From Numida meleagris (Eukaryota > Chordata > Aves > Galliformes > Numididae): DNA of 64,000 nucleotides. Positions 20,661-32,867 of the stretch are shown here, one piece after another. Positions within the stretch are counted from its first letter, which is position 1. Every line of letters starts with the position of its first letter. The stretch is from positions 30,460,260 through 30,524,259 of the forward strand of contig NC_034411.1 of NCBI RefSeq assembly GCF_002078875.1, written 5' to 3'. Position numbers and translations under genes: made by a program. The notes beneath the pieces were generated by a model, which was not told the origin of the DNA, searched no databases, and saw only the letters and a list, made by a program, of their open reading frames with translations.

Positions 20661-23600
20661 TATCCATCAGCATTCAAAGGAGGAAGCCACAGTACTTACA
20701 GCCAACCTCTGCTTTAGGGGCAAAGAGCATTTCATTTCTCCCTGTCATCATGCAGGATTGGGGAAGTGACAAGTGCTAGGTTCTTTTAAAAGTCCTTTAA
20801 GCATATTGTAGATATTTAGTAGCTTTCAAAAAATTTAAGGAAGAATATTTCCATCCCCTCTCTGATGTGGGAAAGAATTAGCAAATGGTGACTCACTACC
20901 CAAAATCTCTTCAGTGAACCTCAACCTTTTCTCCAGAAATAGTTTGTGCCATTCTCTTCCCAGTACGTGAGACATCTGGTGTTTCTTGCTCCTGTGAATG
21001 TTTCTATGGACTGCTTTTTTCATTGGCGTTAGACAAAGGGGGCTTTGCATACCAGTATTTCTGTCCTTCCCTAGTCTCATCCCTTTTCTAGTTTTTGCTC
21101 CCAGTGGTGTCAGCATAAACATTCTTAAGTGCATAGCACCCAGGCAAATGTGTTATGGAATTGCTGTCTGGTCTCCCATACCTGCCAGAAATAATAAATC
21201 AGCTCTCACCACTAAAGGTGCTAAAGGTAAACTCAAAATTTGAATGAAACTCAAGAGCTCATGAAAATGAATGGAAAAGCTCCCAATGATATTAATATCC
21301 TTGTAGCAAGCTTCTGCTTGAACACAGTACAAAACTAAATCAAAATCACTCTGGAGCAGGAGGGACACACATACATTAAAATGACACAAGCAGAGAAGAA
21401 TAGAGTATGCTGGGAGAGAGACAAGGAGGAAATAAGATAAGAAATAAGTTTTATTTAGTGGACAACTATCTGAGTGCCGGTTTCACTTAAAAAGATATGA
21501 ACCAAAGGACTATAGAATAGTCTGGAGGAATTTTCTCTCTTTTGCCTTTTTGAAGGAAGCGTATGAACTTCAGCACAGTAGGTCTGCACCAGTTTTGTGA
21601 TTTATGACAGACGGAAATATAAACAGTTTAGCAATCATCAATAACGATCTTCCTTGTTCCACCGAAATCTCACCTAAGGCTATGTGTTTTTATTCCTAAA
21701 CTGTCATAATGCTCAGCAGACATGAGGGTTATTATAATCAGATAATTTTTAGAAAAAAAGCACACAAAGAAGTGCCAAGCATAATTTTCTTTTTTGGGCA
21801 TCACACAAGGACACATAAAGAAAGATGACCCCTGAACTTGAAGAGAGACAGCCCCCAGTCTTTGGAATCTGTAAAGCAAGGGATGGGAGACAGGGAGTGC
21901 AATTCTTCTCACTGCTAGGGAAGTCAAGGCATGGAGAAGGATGTGCATGAGACTGCACAGGTTTAGTGGCAAAGCTCAGAGTTGAAGCCAGGTGTTGTAC
22001 TTTCCATTACTGTTGCTTAACCATAAGAACTCCTTGTCTCCTTGAAGTTTCCTGATTAGACCTGAACTCGTCTGCTGCCACACCCTGAATGTGATGATAG
22101 TTATTATTTATGTTTGATTTTCTATATCTAATGCTGCCCCCAGCAAAATGCCATGTAAGAACTGAGTCATTGTCTCAATAGGTACAAAAGATCAGTGCTT
22201 CCATTTAACCCTGTGCACAGATTTCCAAAGATAGCACTTAAATGATGAATTCAGTGCCATTAGACGTAAAGACAACTCTGCTGAGATTCCAGTTCTGTTT
22301 CCAGCAATGCCCACATGCCAAACTCTGTGCAGCTTGGACACTGTGGAGAAATCCCATCATGGCCATTTCTCATCATCTGTCTTCTCAGGAGGAGTGTGGT
22401 CACTAGGCACTGCCAACAAAGGTTTTAGCTTTGAGCTGGAATTGAAGAAGGAGAGTTTCTGGTCATAGCCACAGTAGTCAGTCCACTCACTGGCTGTTTG
22501 TGAAAGCAATTTTCAGAGTCACGGTTGGAAAATTCATTATGGGAGCTGACTGTTACAGCCACAAGGATCGCAGTGGCCGATCTCGTCACATAATTTGCAA
22601 ACCCAACATGAAGGACTCTGCCTAGCCAGTTGGCAGTCCAGGCACTTTGTTCTTCCCCACTACTTATCAAATCCAATACATGCTGGTAAACTAGACCACG
22701 TATTTTAGCAACCATCACAGACTGGATATAAAGAGTCGAAATGATGACAAATTCACCACTTTTCTTGGGAAATGTTTGCAGTTCTTTCTTTCATCAAATC
22801 TTAAATGGCAAGATAAATCATAAGAAAAACATACAGCCCCCTCACCCCCCACCAGACTCCCCCAAAAATGTCTAGGAAAATTCAAATCATCCAGTTTGAA
22901 TTTGAGGGGTCCAATCTTCTGGACCAGACTTTTTTAGGACTGTCTTTTAGTTTAATAGTCCTTCCTTCTCTTGGATGCATTTTTCCTTGGTAGATCATTA
23001 AGACATGAGTGTCCTTTACTTTCTTCTGACAAACTATATGTATCCTGAAGAGTTTTTCATGTTAGTGAGTATCTTAAAGACTGTATGACATGCCTGTAGC
23101 TCATTTCTGAACCTTTCCCAGTCATTCTGCTTCTCCCTTCAATGTGGTCATACAGTATACGTTTTGTTAGTGCTGTGCCAATGGGAAAATCATGTCCTCA
23201 CTGCTTATCTGTATCTCCTAAGTTAGCTTCCAGGAGGAACAAGTTAGGCTTTCTTGCTCTGTCTGAAGCCAGCTTCTAGTGAATTGTCTGCATAATCCAT
23301 CAGAGCTTCCCAGAGTCGCTGCTTTCCAGAATATAGTCTCACAAATATGTAAAGTTTGTCTATATGCCCTATTCTCTGCTACATTCATCTAGGACAGACC
23401 TTAGAACACACACCACCTTACAGCTGCTCAGTTATGAACATCAGAGGTCACTCTGTATCACCAGTCGGCTCTTACTGCCAGATTCCTTTCCCCATTTTCT
23501 ATTTAGATACTGCCGAGCACACAGAGCGTGGAATTCTTCTGTCTTCCAGAATAAGGAACAGCCCACAGTCCAGCCCACTTCCTTCCCCTGCCTCACCCAC

Positions 23601-25229
23601 ATTCAGATGAAATTGTCATTTTTCAGTATCCATAAGCCAACCATGTTTTAATACGTTTTATTCCTCTAGATTTTTCTCAGCCTGCACTGTGTATTCTGAT
23701 CACTGCCAGCTTCTGGAAAATCTGATCCGCATTATTATTCCTTTATTTTATAGTAGTGACTGGAGGATCCAGAGGAGTTGCGCACTGTGCATGTACATGT
23801 GAAAAAACATTCCATGGCCCTGAGCAACTATAGCCTATGCAGAGTGTAGGGCGAGGATAGGCAGATGCTAGGAAAAAGGATTTAACAATAGCTTTGTTTT
23901 GCAGATAGGGGACAAAGACATGGAGAATTTTAAAATAAGGATGTGTCTGTCTTAGCTGTCAATAAACAAACTTTCCCAGCAGATGAGTAATAGGAAACAC
24001 CCTCATGCAACCTTTTGCCCTCACTATTGCCTGACATTCTGCTCTGATTCACAAGAGTCTTGCCTTTTTCTTCCCTTTCCCCTACCCTTTACCATCCTTG
24101 CTCAAGTCCTCAACTAGTTGGCCTCACCTCAAGTGCATGCTTACCTATGTTGCCTTAGTCATGATAACTAATTCCAGAATAGCACGTGTCCTCCTGGATG
24201 ATATCATTTTGGCCAAGGGCTCTTTTCCTCCACTTTCAGATTATTTCCTGCCACTGAGACGTAGAACTGCTGTTTTTTTGGCTCTCTGCTCCCCTTTCAG
24301 AGCTGTGAAACCTCCTTTCTTTTCAGAAATCTCCAAGTGGCCTCCAGGTTTTGCAAAGTTCAGATTCACCACACTGAAAGCATTTTGCATCAGGTGACCT
24401 GCATAGTGTCATTTTATTGTAATGAGCACAAAAATCTGCTCCCTTGAGAAGACAGAGGCAGAATCCCAACCTCCCCCTGTGCACCTGCTCCTTTAAACAG
24501 CCTCAGGGTAAGCCAGCTCTTTCACAGCTGGCTAGCAGATGGGAAAAGGTGAGAACAGACAGGCTGCTGTTCAGGATTTCTGTGGCAGAGCAGTAGGATT
24601 GCTTTAAGCTCCTCTTAACACATTATGCAGAATCTTAAGTCTTTAGCTGAACCAGGACTACAATCCTCTTATGCGTCTTTGCTGAAATTCCGTGAGTTGC
24701 AGGCACGCACGCACACACACCAGCACAGAGGAGCCTTCAGGAGCGGCTTACCCCTCGCAGGTGACAAACGACACCAGGCAAGTTTGTGCTGGAAAGCCCG
24801 TGAGCCATCAGTCACCTACAGACAGGAGATGGCTTTTGGCTCCCCCAGGCTTAAGGCATGTTGTGATTGCCTTCTTTTTATTTATGGATAACGGAATTGC
24901 TTGTTAAGATTGGCTTGTCCTTTCTTGCTAGGGATTTTTGTGTGTGTGTTTGTTTTCTGTTTCCAGCGTATTGATGTCAAGTCTTCACCTCCCTTGACCT
25001 CCAGCAACAAGGCAGCTCATGTTTGGGTCTGACAGCCTGTGAGATCCATTTGCAATGGGTGACACTCACCTCTCTGCAGGACTTGGGGCCAAAGCCAGGT
25101 TGGATATGACTACCAGCAATACGAATGCATGTGCATATGTGTCCAGTGCAGGTGAGAGAAATTCTATCCCAGTCAGAAAAGGGGTCTCCTAGACCTTGTT
25201 CCAATCCTTTCTACCACTGTATATCTGGG
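20661..25229. other. Unique non-coding stretch
   Basis: No gene was recognised. It contains one MIR-like remnant (21925-22030), a short ACGC/ACAC run near 24705-24720 and a GT run near 24941. All open frames are short (about 100 codons or fewer) and have no domain that I recognise. Confidence 0.6.
21925..22030 (+). mobile_element. MIR-like ancient SINE remnant
   Basis: GACTGCACAGGTTTAGTGGC, AAAGCTCAGAGTTGAAGCCAGGT and TGTACTTTCCATTACTGT follow the order of the MIR 3' core, where a CACACAGCTAGTAAGTGGC-type box precedes CAGAGCTGGGATTCGAACCCAGG. The match is diverged and its borders are uncertain. Confidence 0.5.
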
Positions 25230-25570
25230 GCTCAACAGAGACCTAATTGCTCTCTACAGCCCTGAAAGCAGGCTGTGGCGAGGTGGAGTTCAGCCTCTTC
25301 TCTCAGGTAACAGCGATAGGATGAGAAGTGATGGTCTCAAGTTGTGCCAGGGGAGGTTCAGGTTGGATACTGGGAAAAACTTATTCTCTGGAAGAGAGGT
25401 GAGGCACTGGCACAGGCTGCCCAGGGAGGTGATGGAGTCACCGTCCCTGGAGGTGTTCAAGAACCGCGTGGATGTGGCACTGAGGGACATGGTCTAGAGT
25501 GGATGCAGGCATGGGTTGGTGGCTGGACTTAGATGATCTTTCCAACCTTAATGACTCTATAATTCCATGA
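25230..25570 (+). mobile_element. CR1 LINE 3' fragment
   Basis: This is about 340 bp of CR1. It starts in the last part of the ORF2 reverse-transcriptase gene: the CTCTCTACAGCCCTGAAAGCAGGCTG block, GTTGTGCCAGGGGAGGTTCAG, GCACAGGCTGCCCAGGGAGG, then TGTTCAAGAAC. It ends in GATGATCTTTCCAACCTTAA and a diverged terminal repeat. The 5' part of the element is missing, as is usual for CR1. A substitution gives an early stop near the end of the frame, so nothing here is functional. Confidence 0.93.
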
Positions 25571-26951
25571 AATCTTGAGATGTAGAGTTTCATCAATATT
25601 TATCTTCTTTGAGTATTTGATTATTTACTTAGGTTGGTTATTTGGTTATTTATTTAGACTGGGATTTTCAAAACGAACTTGAGATTTTCAGAGCCCACCC
25701 CTCGAGAGAATGGACTTCGAAACTGGATGAAAAAAAAAACAACTCAGACCTACTTAAACTGTGTTATGTTGAGGCTCAGGAATCCTCACTGCAGGAGACA
25801 AATCACATGGCCTCAAAAAACCTATAGAATGAGGCACAGGTCTCCTTCTTGGTAGCTTACGTCCTCTGCCACCTTGAAACCCCAAAGGTGGGCTTAGATG
25901 GTTGCCCAGCTGTTATGCTGCACCAAGGCCTACACAAGCGATGCAAGAGCTGACTACAGTGAAGAGATGGAGAAAGATCTTTCTTCTTACCAACATGGAG
26001 TACCTTTATCATTTGTTTTGGCTTTTCTGCTCTCTGGTAGGGCCTCAGATATTCAATGATGTGTGAATGCTTATTCCTTACATTTCAAACAGATGATCTA
26101 TAATCTCTACAAGTGAGACCTTATACTGATTGCAAGAAAAGGGAAGAAATTCTCGTGGTTACTGTGGTACTGCATTGCAATGTCCCTTTTTTCCTTCAGG
26201 AAGCTAAAACCTGAAGAACCTGAAGATCACCTGGTGCACTGGTGTCAGAGCCCAGCTCTCAGCCTGAGGTCCAAAGCTGCATTCTGTGACTGACATCGTG
26301 CACTATATGGGCACTGCAATGCTGGCACTGTACCAGCACTCATTTTCACTTAAAGAACAAATCAGTTGGGGCAAACCTACCCATCCCTGTTTGCAGCAGA
26401 GCCAAGTCACAGCTGAGCACTGTGTATGAAATAGTAACTGGAGCTCTGGAAACTGAGCTGCTATATTTATTCAGCCTGAGGTGAAGTCTGTCCCCAGATA
26501 ACTGCCAAGGGGAATGAACTTATTCCAGTAAGGTCAGTTTTACCATTTCATCCCTCGCAAGCTTGGTTCATAGTTCCTGTTTGTTAGCTGCAGCTGAGCT
26601 GCATACAGAGGATTTTTGCTGGAGGATCTCTCTCAAAGGTGAAATGGTGCCTGTCCCATTACATTTACAGGGCAGCTGTTTGTCTCATGCAGGTTGGTAG
26701 CAGAGTTTTTGTTTAAGCAAAACAATTTCCTACGTCAACCGTTCTTCCATTAATGAACACTCAAATTAGGGTGAGATGCGAGTCTGAAGTGGAGGAGAAA
26801 GGAATCTGTTGAGGGGGGAAAGAGCAGGGAAGGGAAGAAAGGTTTGGGCAGAGAGGAGATATGGCAATGAGGGGCTGGTAGGACAGTGAGAGTGGAAGGA
26901 ATGACACCCAAGAACAGTGCAATATGTCAAATAAAACATCAAGATCACACG

Positions 26952-26978
26952 TGCTGGAAGAGTGTTTCTCTTCCAGCA
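26952..26978. repeat. Perfect 11-bp hairpin with 5-nt loop
   Basis: TGCTGGAAGAG (26952-26962) and CTCTTCCAGCA (26968-26978) are exact reverse complements around a TGTTT loop. The stem is compact and stable-looking. No terminator-like or RNA-gene context is evident nearby. Confidence 0.75.
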
Positions 26979-28041
26979 GAGAGGGCTTGTGCTGTTGGCT
27001 GCATGCAGTTGTGATCTGCATGTGGCCTGCTCCAAATCTACCAGCGGTTTCTCCTGAACTGGAACCATCCACAGGGAGCCTGCCAAAACCACTTTTGTGG
27101 ACAGTCAGCAGAGATGCTGGTTGAACTCACATGAGACAACTGGCCTGGCCTGGCTCCACTCACACTCTTTTCATGCTCACTGCTCTCAGAGTGGCTAAAC
27201 TATTGTTTTCAGGGCCTGAACTGCAAAGCTGCATGCATGGAACTGAATCAAAGTCCTACACTCAGTGAGGTGGACAGCAAGTCTTTGAGGCTGGGGGTGG
27301 GTGACTGCCACTGAGCATGTGCGAGGTTGTGGTCCTGCTGACTGAGCTGTAGCTGCCTTTTGTATGGCTCACTGCACTACAGAAGTGTCAGATGCTGTTA
27401 GCAGCCTTGGAGCATAGCTTTAAATTGAGTTTGCCGGACAACATCAGATCTATCACCTGGAGGATATGAATCCCTCCATGCCAGTACCTGTCATGCACAT
27501 TTCTGCACTTATTATCCTGCTCTTTCAAGCATTTTATATTCCCATACATCACAGTTAGGTCAGAACCATAAATATTCACAGATCATGTGGCCAGATGCTG
27601 CCCATTCTGGTCATAGCAGATGTCTGAGTCAGTCTAATGGCTCCATAGCTCCTTAGGCCACTCTAAGTCCAAAAATGATTATTACCAGTTCCTCCAGAGA
27701 AATTCCGCAAGATGCTCTGCAGTGGTTGGTTCTAGACTAACCAAGCTGGAGGGCAAATTCCTGCACGGCCCCATGGTCTTGAGAATGGTTTATCAGAATC
27801 AAGAATGCACATATTTCTGTTGGAAGTTTGACGTGGTTTAAATAGTTCCTATTCCAACAGAACATTTGGAGAGTGTTATAAGTACTACCTTCCTCTTAAA
27901 AAATCTTGCTTAGCTCTTGTGTGCCATAGCACCCTGAGGCAGTGAGTTCCAGCTAATCTGATAAGATGACAGTAAGGTCACGTGCAGAGTTCTGAGGTGT
28001 CCTCCTGTTGTTGGTCTGTAGAATTGGGAGTTCAGGATATC

Positions 28042-28058
28042 TTTTTTTTTTTTTTTTT
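28042..28058. repeat. Poly-T tract (17 T)
   Basis: An uninterrupted run of 17 T residues is followed by CTCTAG. It could be the A-tail of an old minus-strand retroposed copy, but no recognisable body adjoins it. Confidence 0.8.
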
Positions 28059-30992
28059 CTCTAGCCTGTTAAACATTTCTATGACAGCTTCTTCCATCTG
28101 TCTTCTCTGCAGGCCAAATATTTTTCACTGCTCTGCCTGCAGGTTAGTCTTAGAGGCCACTTCCTCTGGGTAGGGGCATCAAATCATGACTATATGCAAA
28201 AGTGCTGGGAAACTCCTTCCTCTTCTTCCTCCCACTTCTCCCAGTTCTCCATCACTATCACTCCTCCACTGTTCAGCAGGATGTCAGAGCTCCCAAAAGG
28301 AGTCAAAGTGATGGAGGAATTCCTAGAGGGCTGCTGATGAATGTATCCAGCCTATTTTGATGGAGAAGCCCTTATGGAACTTGGAGGAAGGCAAAGGGAG
28401 CAATGTTAAGACCAACCTCCAGATGGGAACCCTGAAGTATTAAGTAGCTGTTCCATCCAGCCTGTGTTTGGCAGCTCCTTGCTCCATGCCCAGTGGGATG
28501 CCAGGATAGCCCCAGTGTACCTGAAGGCAATGTGCGCCATTGGAAGTCTCCAGTATGTGACACAGTGCTGATGAATCCTGGCCCCACAAAGACTCAGCAG
28601 GGGTCTGGTTTGGCCTCATCCAGTTCTCTAATGGCTGGCATTGCCCTAAGCAGCAGGAATCCTGGAGCCACAAGCACACATCTGGACACAAAGATCAATG
28701 GTGGCTCTCAGGAAACCTCAGCATGATCTGAAGTGGAAGTGGTGCCTTTTCATCAGCACACAGGAGTACTGGCATGCGCCTGCTTCTGTGCCAGCAGGTA
28801 TTAATGCCCATCAGAGCGTGTCAACCAGCAGGCACTGTCTAATCCTGCTGTTGTATAATGAATAAGATTATTGAATGGGAGAACCGAAGGTCAGAGAATG
28901 AGGATGAAACTCTCCGGTGCAGAGCTACTGTGCTCTGCTGAGATATCAGGGAAAGTCTTCTCTAGTGATAACTCTTCCTTCTGGGTACTCTTCTCTATAA
29001 CAGGATGTCCGTGTTCAAGGTGGAGGCTGGAACAGGAGTGGAAAGACCAACTTCAGCTCCAGATGTGCGTGTCCACTTGTGCTGTGTTTGGACATAGTTG
29101 GATATCAGAGTCCCACCCATTTCAGGCCATTATTGAAAGCTAGAGCTGCTCCTGACAAAACAGATGGAGGCTCTCCAAGAGATAAAGCTTCCCTCCCTGC
29201 AGTCTGTTACAGACCTCACAGTGTGAATGCCCCATGGAAAAGAGCGTGTAGCACCCAAGATAGTACAAACATATCTGAACACAGGGAAAATGGACCAACA
29301 GGCAGAAGCAGCAGGTGAATGTTCAGATTATCAGCAGCTGAAATATACAGGACGTGAAGAGAAAGTGGAAAAGCAGGAGTGGAGTCTGAAGGAGGCACTA
29401 AGTCCAAGTAATTTCCTTGTATCAGCTCTTCATTATAAGAAATAGCTTCCATGTCCAGGTTTCATCTCTCTTTCCTATACTAAGAAGAATTGAGAAATTT
29501 CAAGATAAAAGATCATTTAGCTTACAAAAGTAGAAAAGAGCTTACTGTGTTTTTCTGTAGAGCCTCAGGGAAGAGTTGGATGCTTAATACTTAGGATGGA
29601 CTCTGAAGGGAAGGAACTCTTTGAGCAGTCTTCAAATGAATGGACTGATCTGCAGCCTGAAGAATCCGGGGAATGGGAAAGAGGATTCTTAGTATTATAG
29701 AGAGCTGAAGATCTAATTGATTTCTCCAAAAGCAGAAGAAATCTCTCTCATCTGCTTTTTTTTTTAATTATCCAGAAACAGTGGGAGGGATCCAAAAGCT
29801 CGAGGCTAATGCACAACAGCTCTGTTAATAATTTATTAGTGTTTGGTTGTTGCCTGTAATGCATGCGTGGAGATGGCTCTGATGAGCTCTAAACTTCTGG
29901 TTCCTATCTGGAATCTCTTGCTGTGTCCAGACTTTGCTCAGACTTTGTTTACCGTCAATTGGCCATCTGGTCTGTCACCAGGAAACACATCAGTACAGGT
30001 ATTGATCTGTACAATTGATTTTGTCTCTCTTCCTCCTCTGGGAGTGTGTTCACATGAGAATAACTTTGAAAATATCAAATTCAGAATGTCACTGTGGACC
30101 CACACAAGGATCCTCAGGCATGAGGACCTCTCTTCCCTGCCAATGAAACTCTGAAGAAAAGGATGTTCAAATGCTAGTATCTATTGATACACAGAGCAGC
30201 CAGAGCTGAGGAGAATCAGAGGCCTGAGGGTTTCAAACTTATTTAATCTTATTTAGGCCAAACGATAAGTTTCTGTTGGGCAGAGATGCCTGGAGAACAT
30301 CATGAGGATGACTCGTAAGAAGCAGCCCACTGGGGTGCATGGGCAGTGTTCACTCAACTTGGTTTATGGAAGCAGAAAACTTGAAAGAAGCAGTCTGGCC
30401 TCTAGCCAGGCTGAGTGGTGCCACTGCTCGTGTCTCCTGCATTCCCATGGGAAGGATGGCATTCCAACTCCTGCCTTGAAGCAGGTCATCTCCATCTGTC
30501 TCAGATGCCTCTGATGTGTTCTTCCTCCTTTAAAGCACTGAGCTGGCCTTGGGTCCCTCCTCCTTCATCACTGTCTTGGCTGCTGCCAATGTTCCTCCTT
30601 TCAGACTCCCAGCACAGTCTCTGACTGCTCCAGCTCCCGCTTCTTACAGCTGGCTGACTTGTCATTTCTGAGCAGAGTGAAATATCAGTGAGAAACACTT
30701 GTGTTTGCCCCAGAACAAGTAGACTTAAGAAACTCTGCTCAGTGAAGTTACAGTGCACAAGTGACTTCCCCTTAAGGTAGAGGTGTGCACTGCAAAGGCA
30801 GACTGGCAACAAGTAGAAATGAATGAGATGGGGCTGTTTCCTCAACAGTGGGGTTTCTGTGACCCATCCAAGCGCACTGTAGGCTGTGGATAAGCAGATG
30901 GAGTCATACCAGTAGCAAAGGTAGCTGCCAGAAGGATGGTTGCCAGATGTTCCAGCTTTCCATGTTCTCAGCCTCCTCATTTCCAGAGGAGT

Positions 30993-31033
30993 CAAAAGAA
31001 AAAAGGAAAAAGAAAAAAAAAAAGCAAAAAAAA
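30993..31033. repeat. A-rich low-complexity tract
   Basis: Runs of A are interrupted by single G and C residues across about 40 bp. It reads as a Lys-rich frame if translated, which is an artefact of the repeat. Confidence 0.75.
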
Positions 31034-31448
31034 TCTACACAAAATTTAGGTATTAAAATTGAACTAGCCATTGCTGACTGCTTTTGTGTCAAATCTAGGT
31101 TTGCCCAAGGTGGGATGGGAAGAAGTGAGCATGGACTCATTTTAGTAGAGAGCAAGGAAGAGGTCAGGGATTATTGGATGCAGAAATGAAGAAGATATCT
31201 GCATTCAAGTGGGGAGCAAAACAGGGCCGGAGGGATGGCTGAGTTTGCTAGACGATCTAGGAGGAGTGCTCACCTGATTGTGGAGAACATCCATAGTCAG
31301 GAGAGACATGATGATATATGAAGCTCAGTGTCCCAAAACATCCCTTGAACATGTTCCCATGTTCATTCAGTCAGAGACACAGTCCACAACTCAATGCCAT
31401 CATCCACTGTATTCTAGGCCATAACAGAGGCATCTTGAATTATCACAG

Positions 31449-31931
31449 TGTCACAGAATCACAGGGGTTGGAAGGGACCTCAAGAGATCATCGAGTCCAA
31501 CTCCTCTGCTAAAGCAGGTACCCTTCAATAGGTCACACAGGTAGGTGTCCAGATGGGTCTTGAACATCTCCATAGAAGGAGACTCCACGGCCTCTTTGTG
31601 CAGCCTGTTCCAGTGCTCCATCACCCTTACTGTAAATGCATGCTAGTACGGAACTTCCAATGTTCAAATTTTAGGCCATTACTCCTTCTCCTACCACTAT
31701 ACACCACCAAGAAAAGCCTGACTTCATCCATTTCCCTCCCAACCTCCCTTTAGATATTTATGAACATTTATCAGATTGCCTCTCAGTCTTCTTTTCCCCA
31801 GGCTGAACAGACCCAGGTTACTCAGCCTGTCCTCACATGGGAGATGCTCCAGGCCCTTTATCATCTTTGTGGCCCTCTGCTGGACTCTTTCTGGGAGATC
31901 CCTTTCTTTTTTGAACTGAGGAGCCAGAGTT
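31449..31931 (-). mobile_element. CR1 LINE fragment, about 480 bp, reverse orientation
   Basis: The plus strand begins TCACAGAATCACAGGGGTTGG followed by the GGGACCTCAAGAGATCATCGAG block, the complement of a CR1 3' end of a subfamily different from the neighbouring copies. It continues through CAGCCTGTTCCAGTGCTC, GCTGAACAGACCCAGGTTAC and GGCCCTCTGCTGGACTCT, which are complements of the last part of ORF2 and the following region. It is the longest CR1 piece in the window. Its reading frames are broken by scattered substitutions. Confidence 0.93.
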
Positions 31932-32831
31932 CCTTGCTACATGGCCATGGAGCATGACCTTCTTCAGTTCAGACTAGATTTCCTTTAAGAAAAGAATGTA
32001 CTTGGAGGAATTGCAAGAAGAGGTAAAAAATAGTAGGAGTAGCATTTTCAGAAAGATTAAAAACAATCAGCAGCATTACAGAGATATTTATTTATGGGCT
32101 TACAAAAGAACGTTTGGAAATCTGCTAACAGGCCAATGTTCTGTCTCTACTGTCTTCTGCTATAGCCTTCCTAAGTTTTGCTAGTCCCTTTTCTCCACTG
32201 GGTATGAACTAGAGGACTTGCTAACAAATGAAACCAAGCTTTTCAAACCTCCTCACCTCAAAACTGTCTCCAAAACCCAGAGTTTAGGCAGCTAGAAAGC
32301 GATTTAAATAGCTCTAAGGTCTTCTAATGTCATTTATCCAGATGCACCGAGCGTGATGTTTTTCTGCTGGATTCATTGCCCTGTGGATTTGGACTCAGGG
32401 ACAGAGGGTGCAAATGGAAACCAGAGCTTTTTTCCCCTTTCTCCCCATCTTCCCCCATTTCTTTCCAAACGCTCACCCTCTCCCCCTGCTTTCCCCGACA
32501 GGCCCAGCTGGGGCTGGTGCGTGCCATGCCAAGGGTCAGCAAGCCTGGCAAGAGCTGGATGTTGCATGGGCAAATCAGCACGTATGCACCGCTGTGCCGT
32601 GCCTTGTGCCTCTGGTTGCACAGCAACTTGGGGACACATGCTCGGGTCCCAGCCAAATCCCAGGGCCAGCTCTGCTGGCACCTGGTCCTCCACGCCCCTC
32701 TGAAAGCTGGAGGGGAGTGAGCATCTGGGATGTCAAGGAAAAGGCCCAGCTGACTGTGACTGAAGCGCAGCTCAGCCACTGCACTGCAAATGCTCAGAGT
32801 TCTTGGCAGGCCAAAACAGGGGCCGCTGGGG

Positions 32832-32867
32832 TTATTTATTTATTTATTTACTTATTTATTTATTTAG
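32832..32867. repeat. Tetranucleotide microsatellite (TTTA)n
   Basis: About nine tandem TTTA/TTAT units are interrupted by a single C. It is a simple repeat, likely polymorphic in length. Confidence 0.92.

Larger units (their letters stand above)
25571..31448. other. Unique non-coding stretch
   Basis: No gene was recognised. It includes an 11-bp perfect hairpin (26952-26978), a 17-T tract (28042-28058) and an A-rich tract (30993-31033). A 164-codon minus frame (30501-30995) has no recognisable domain. Confidence 0.6.
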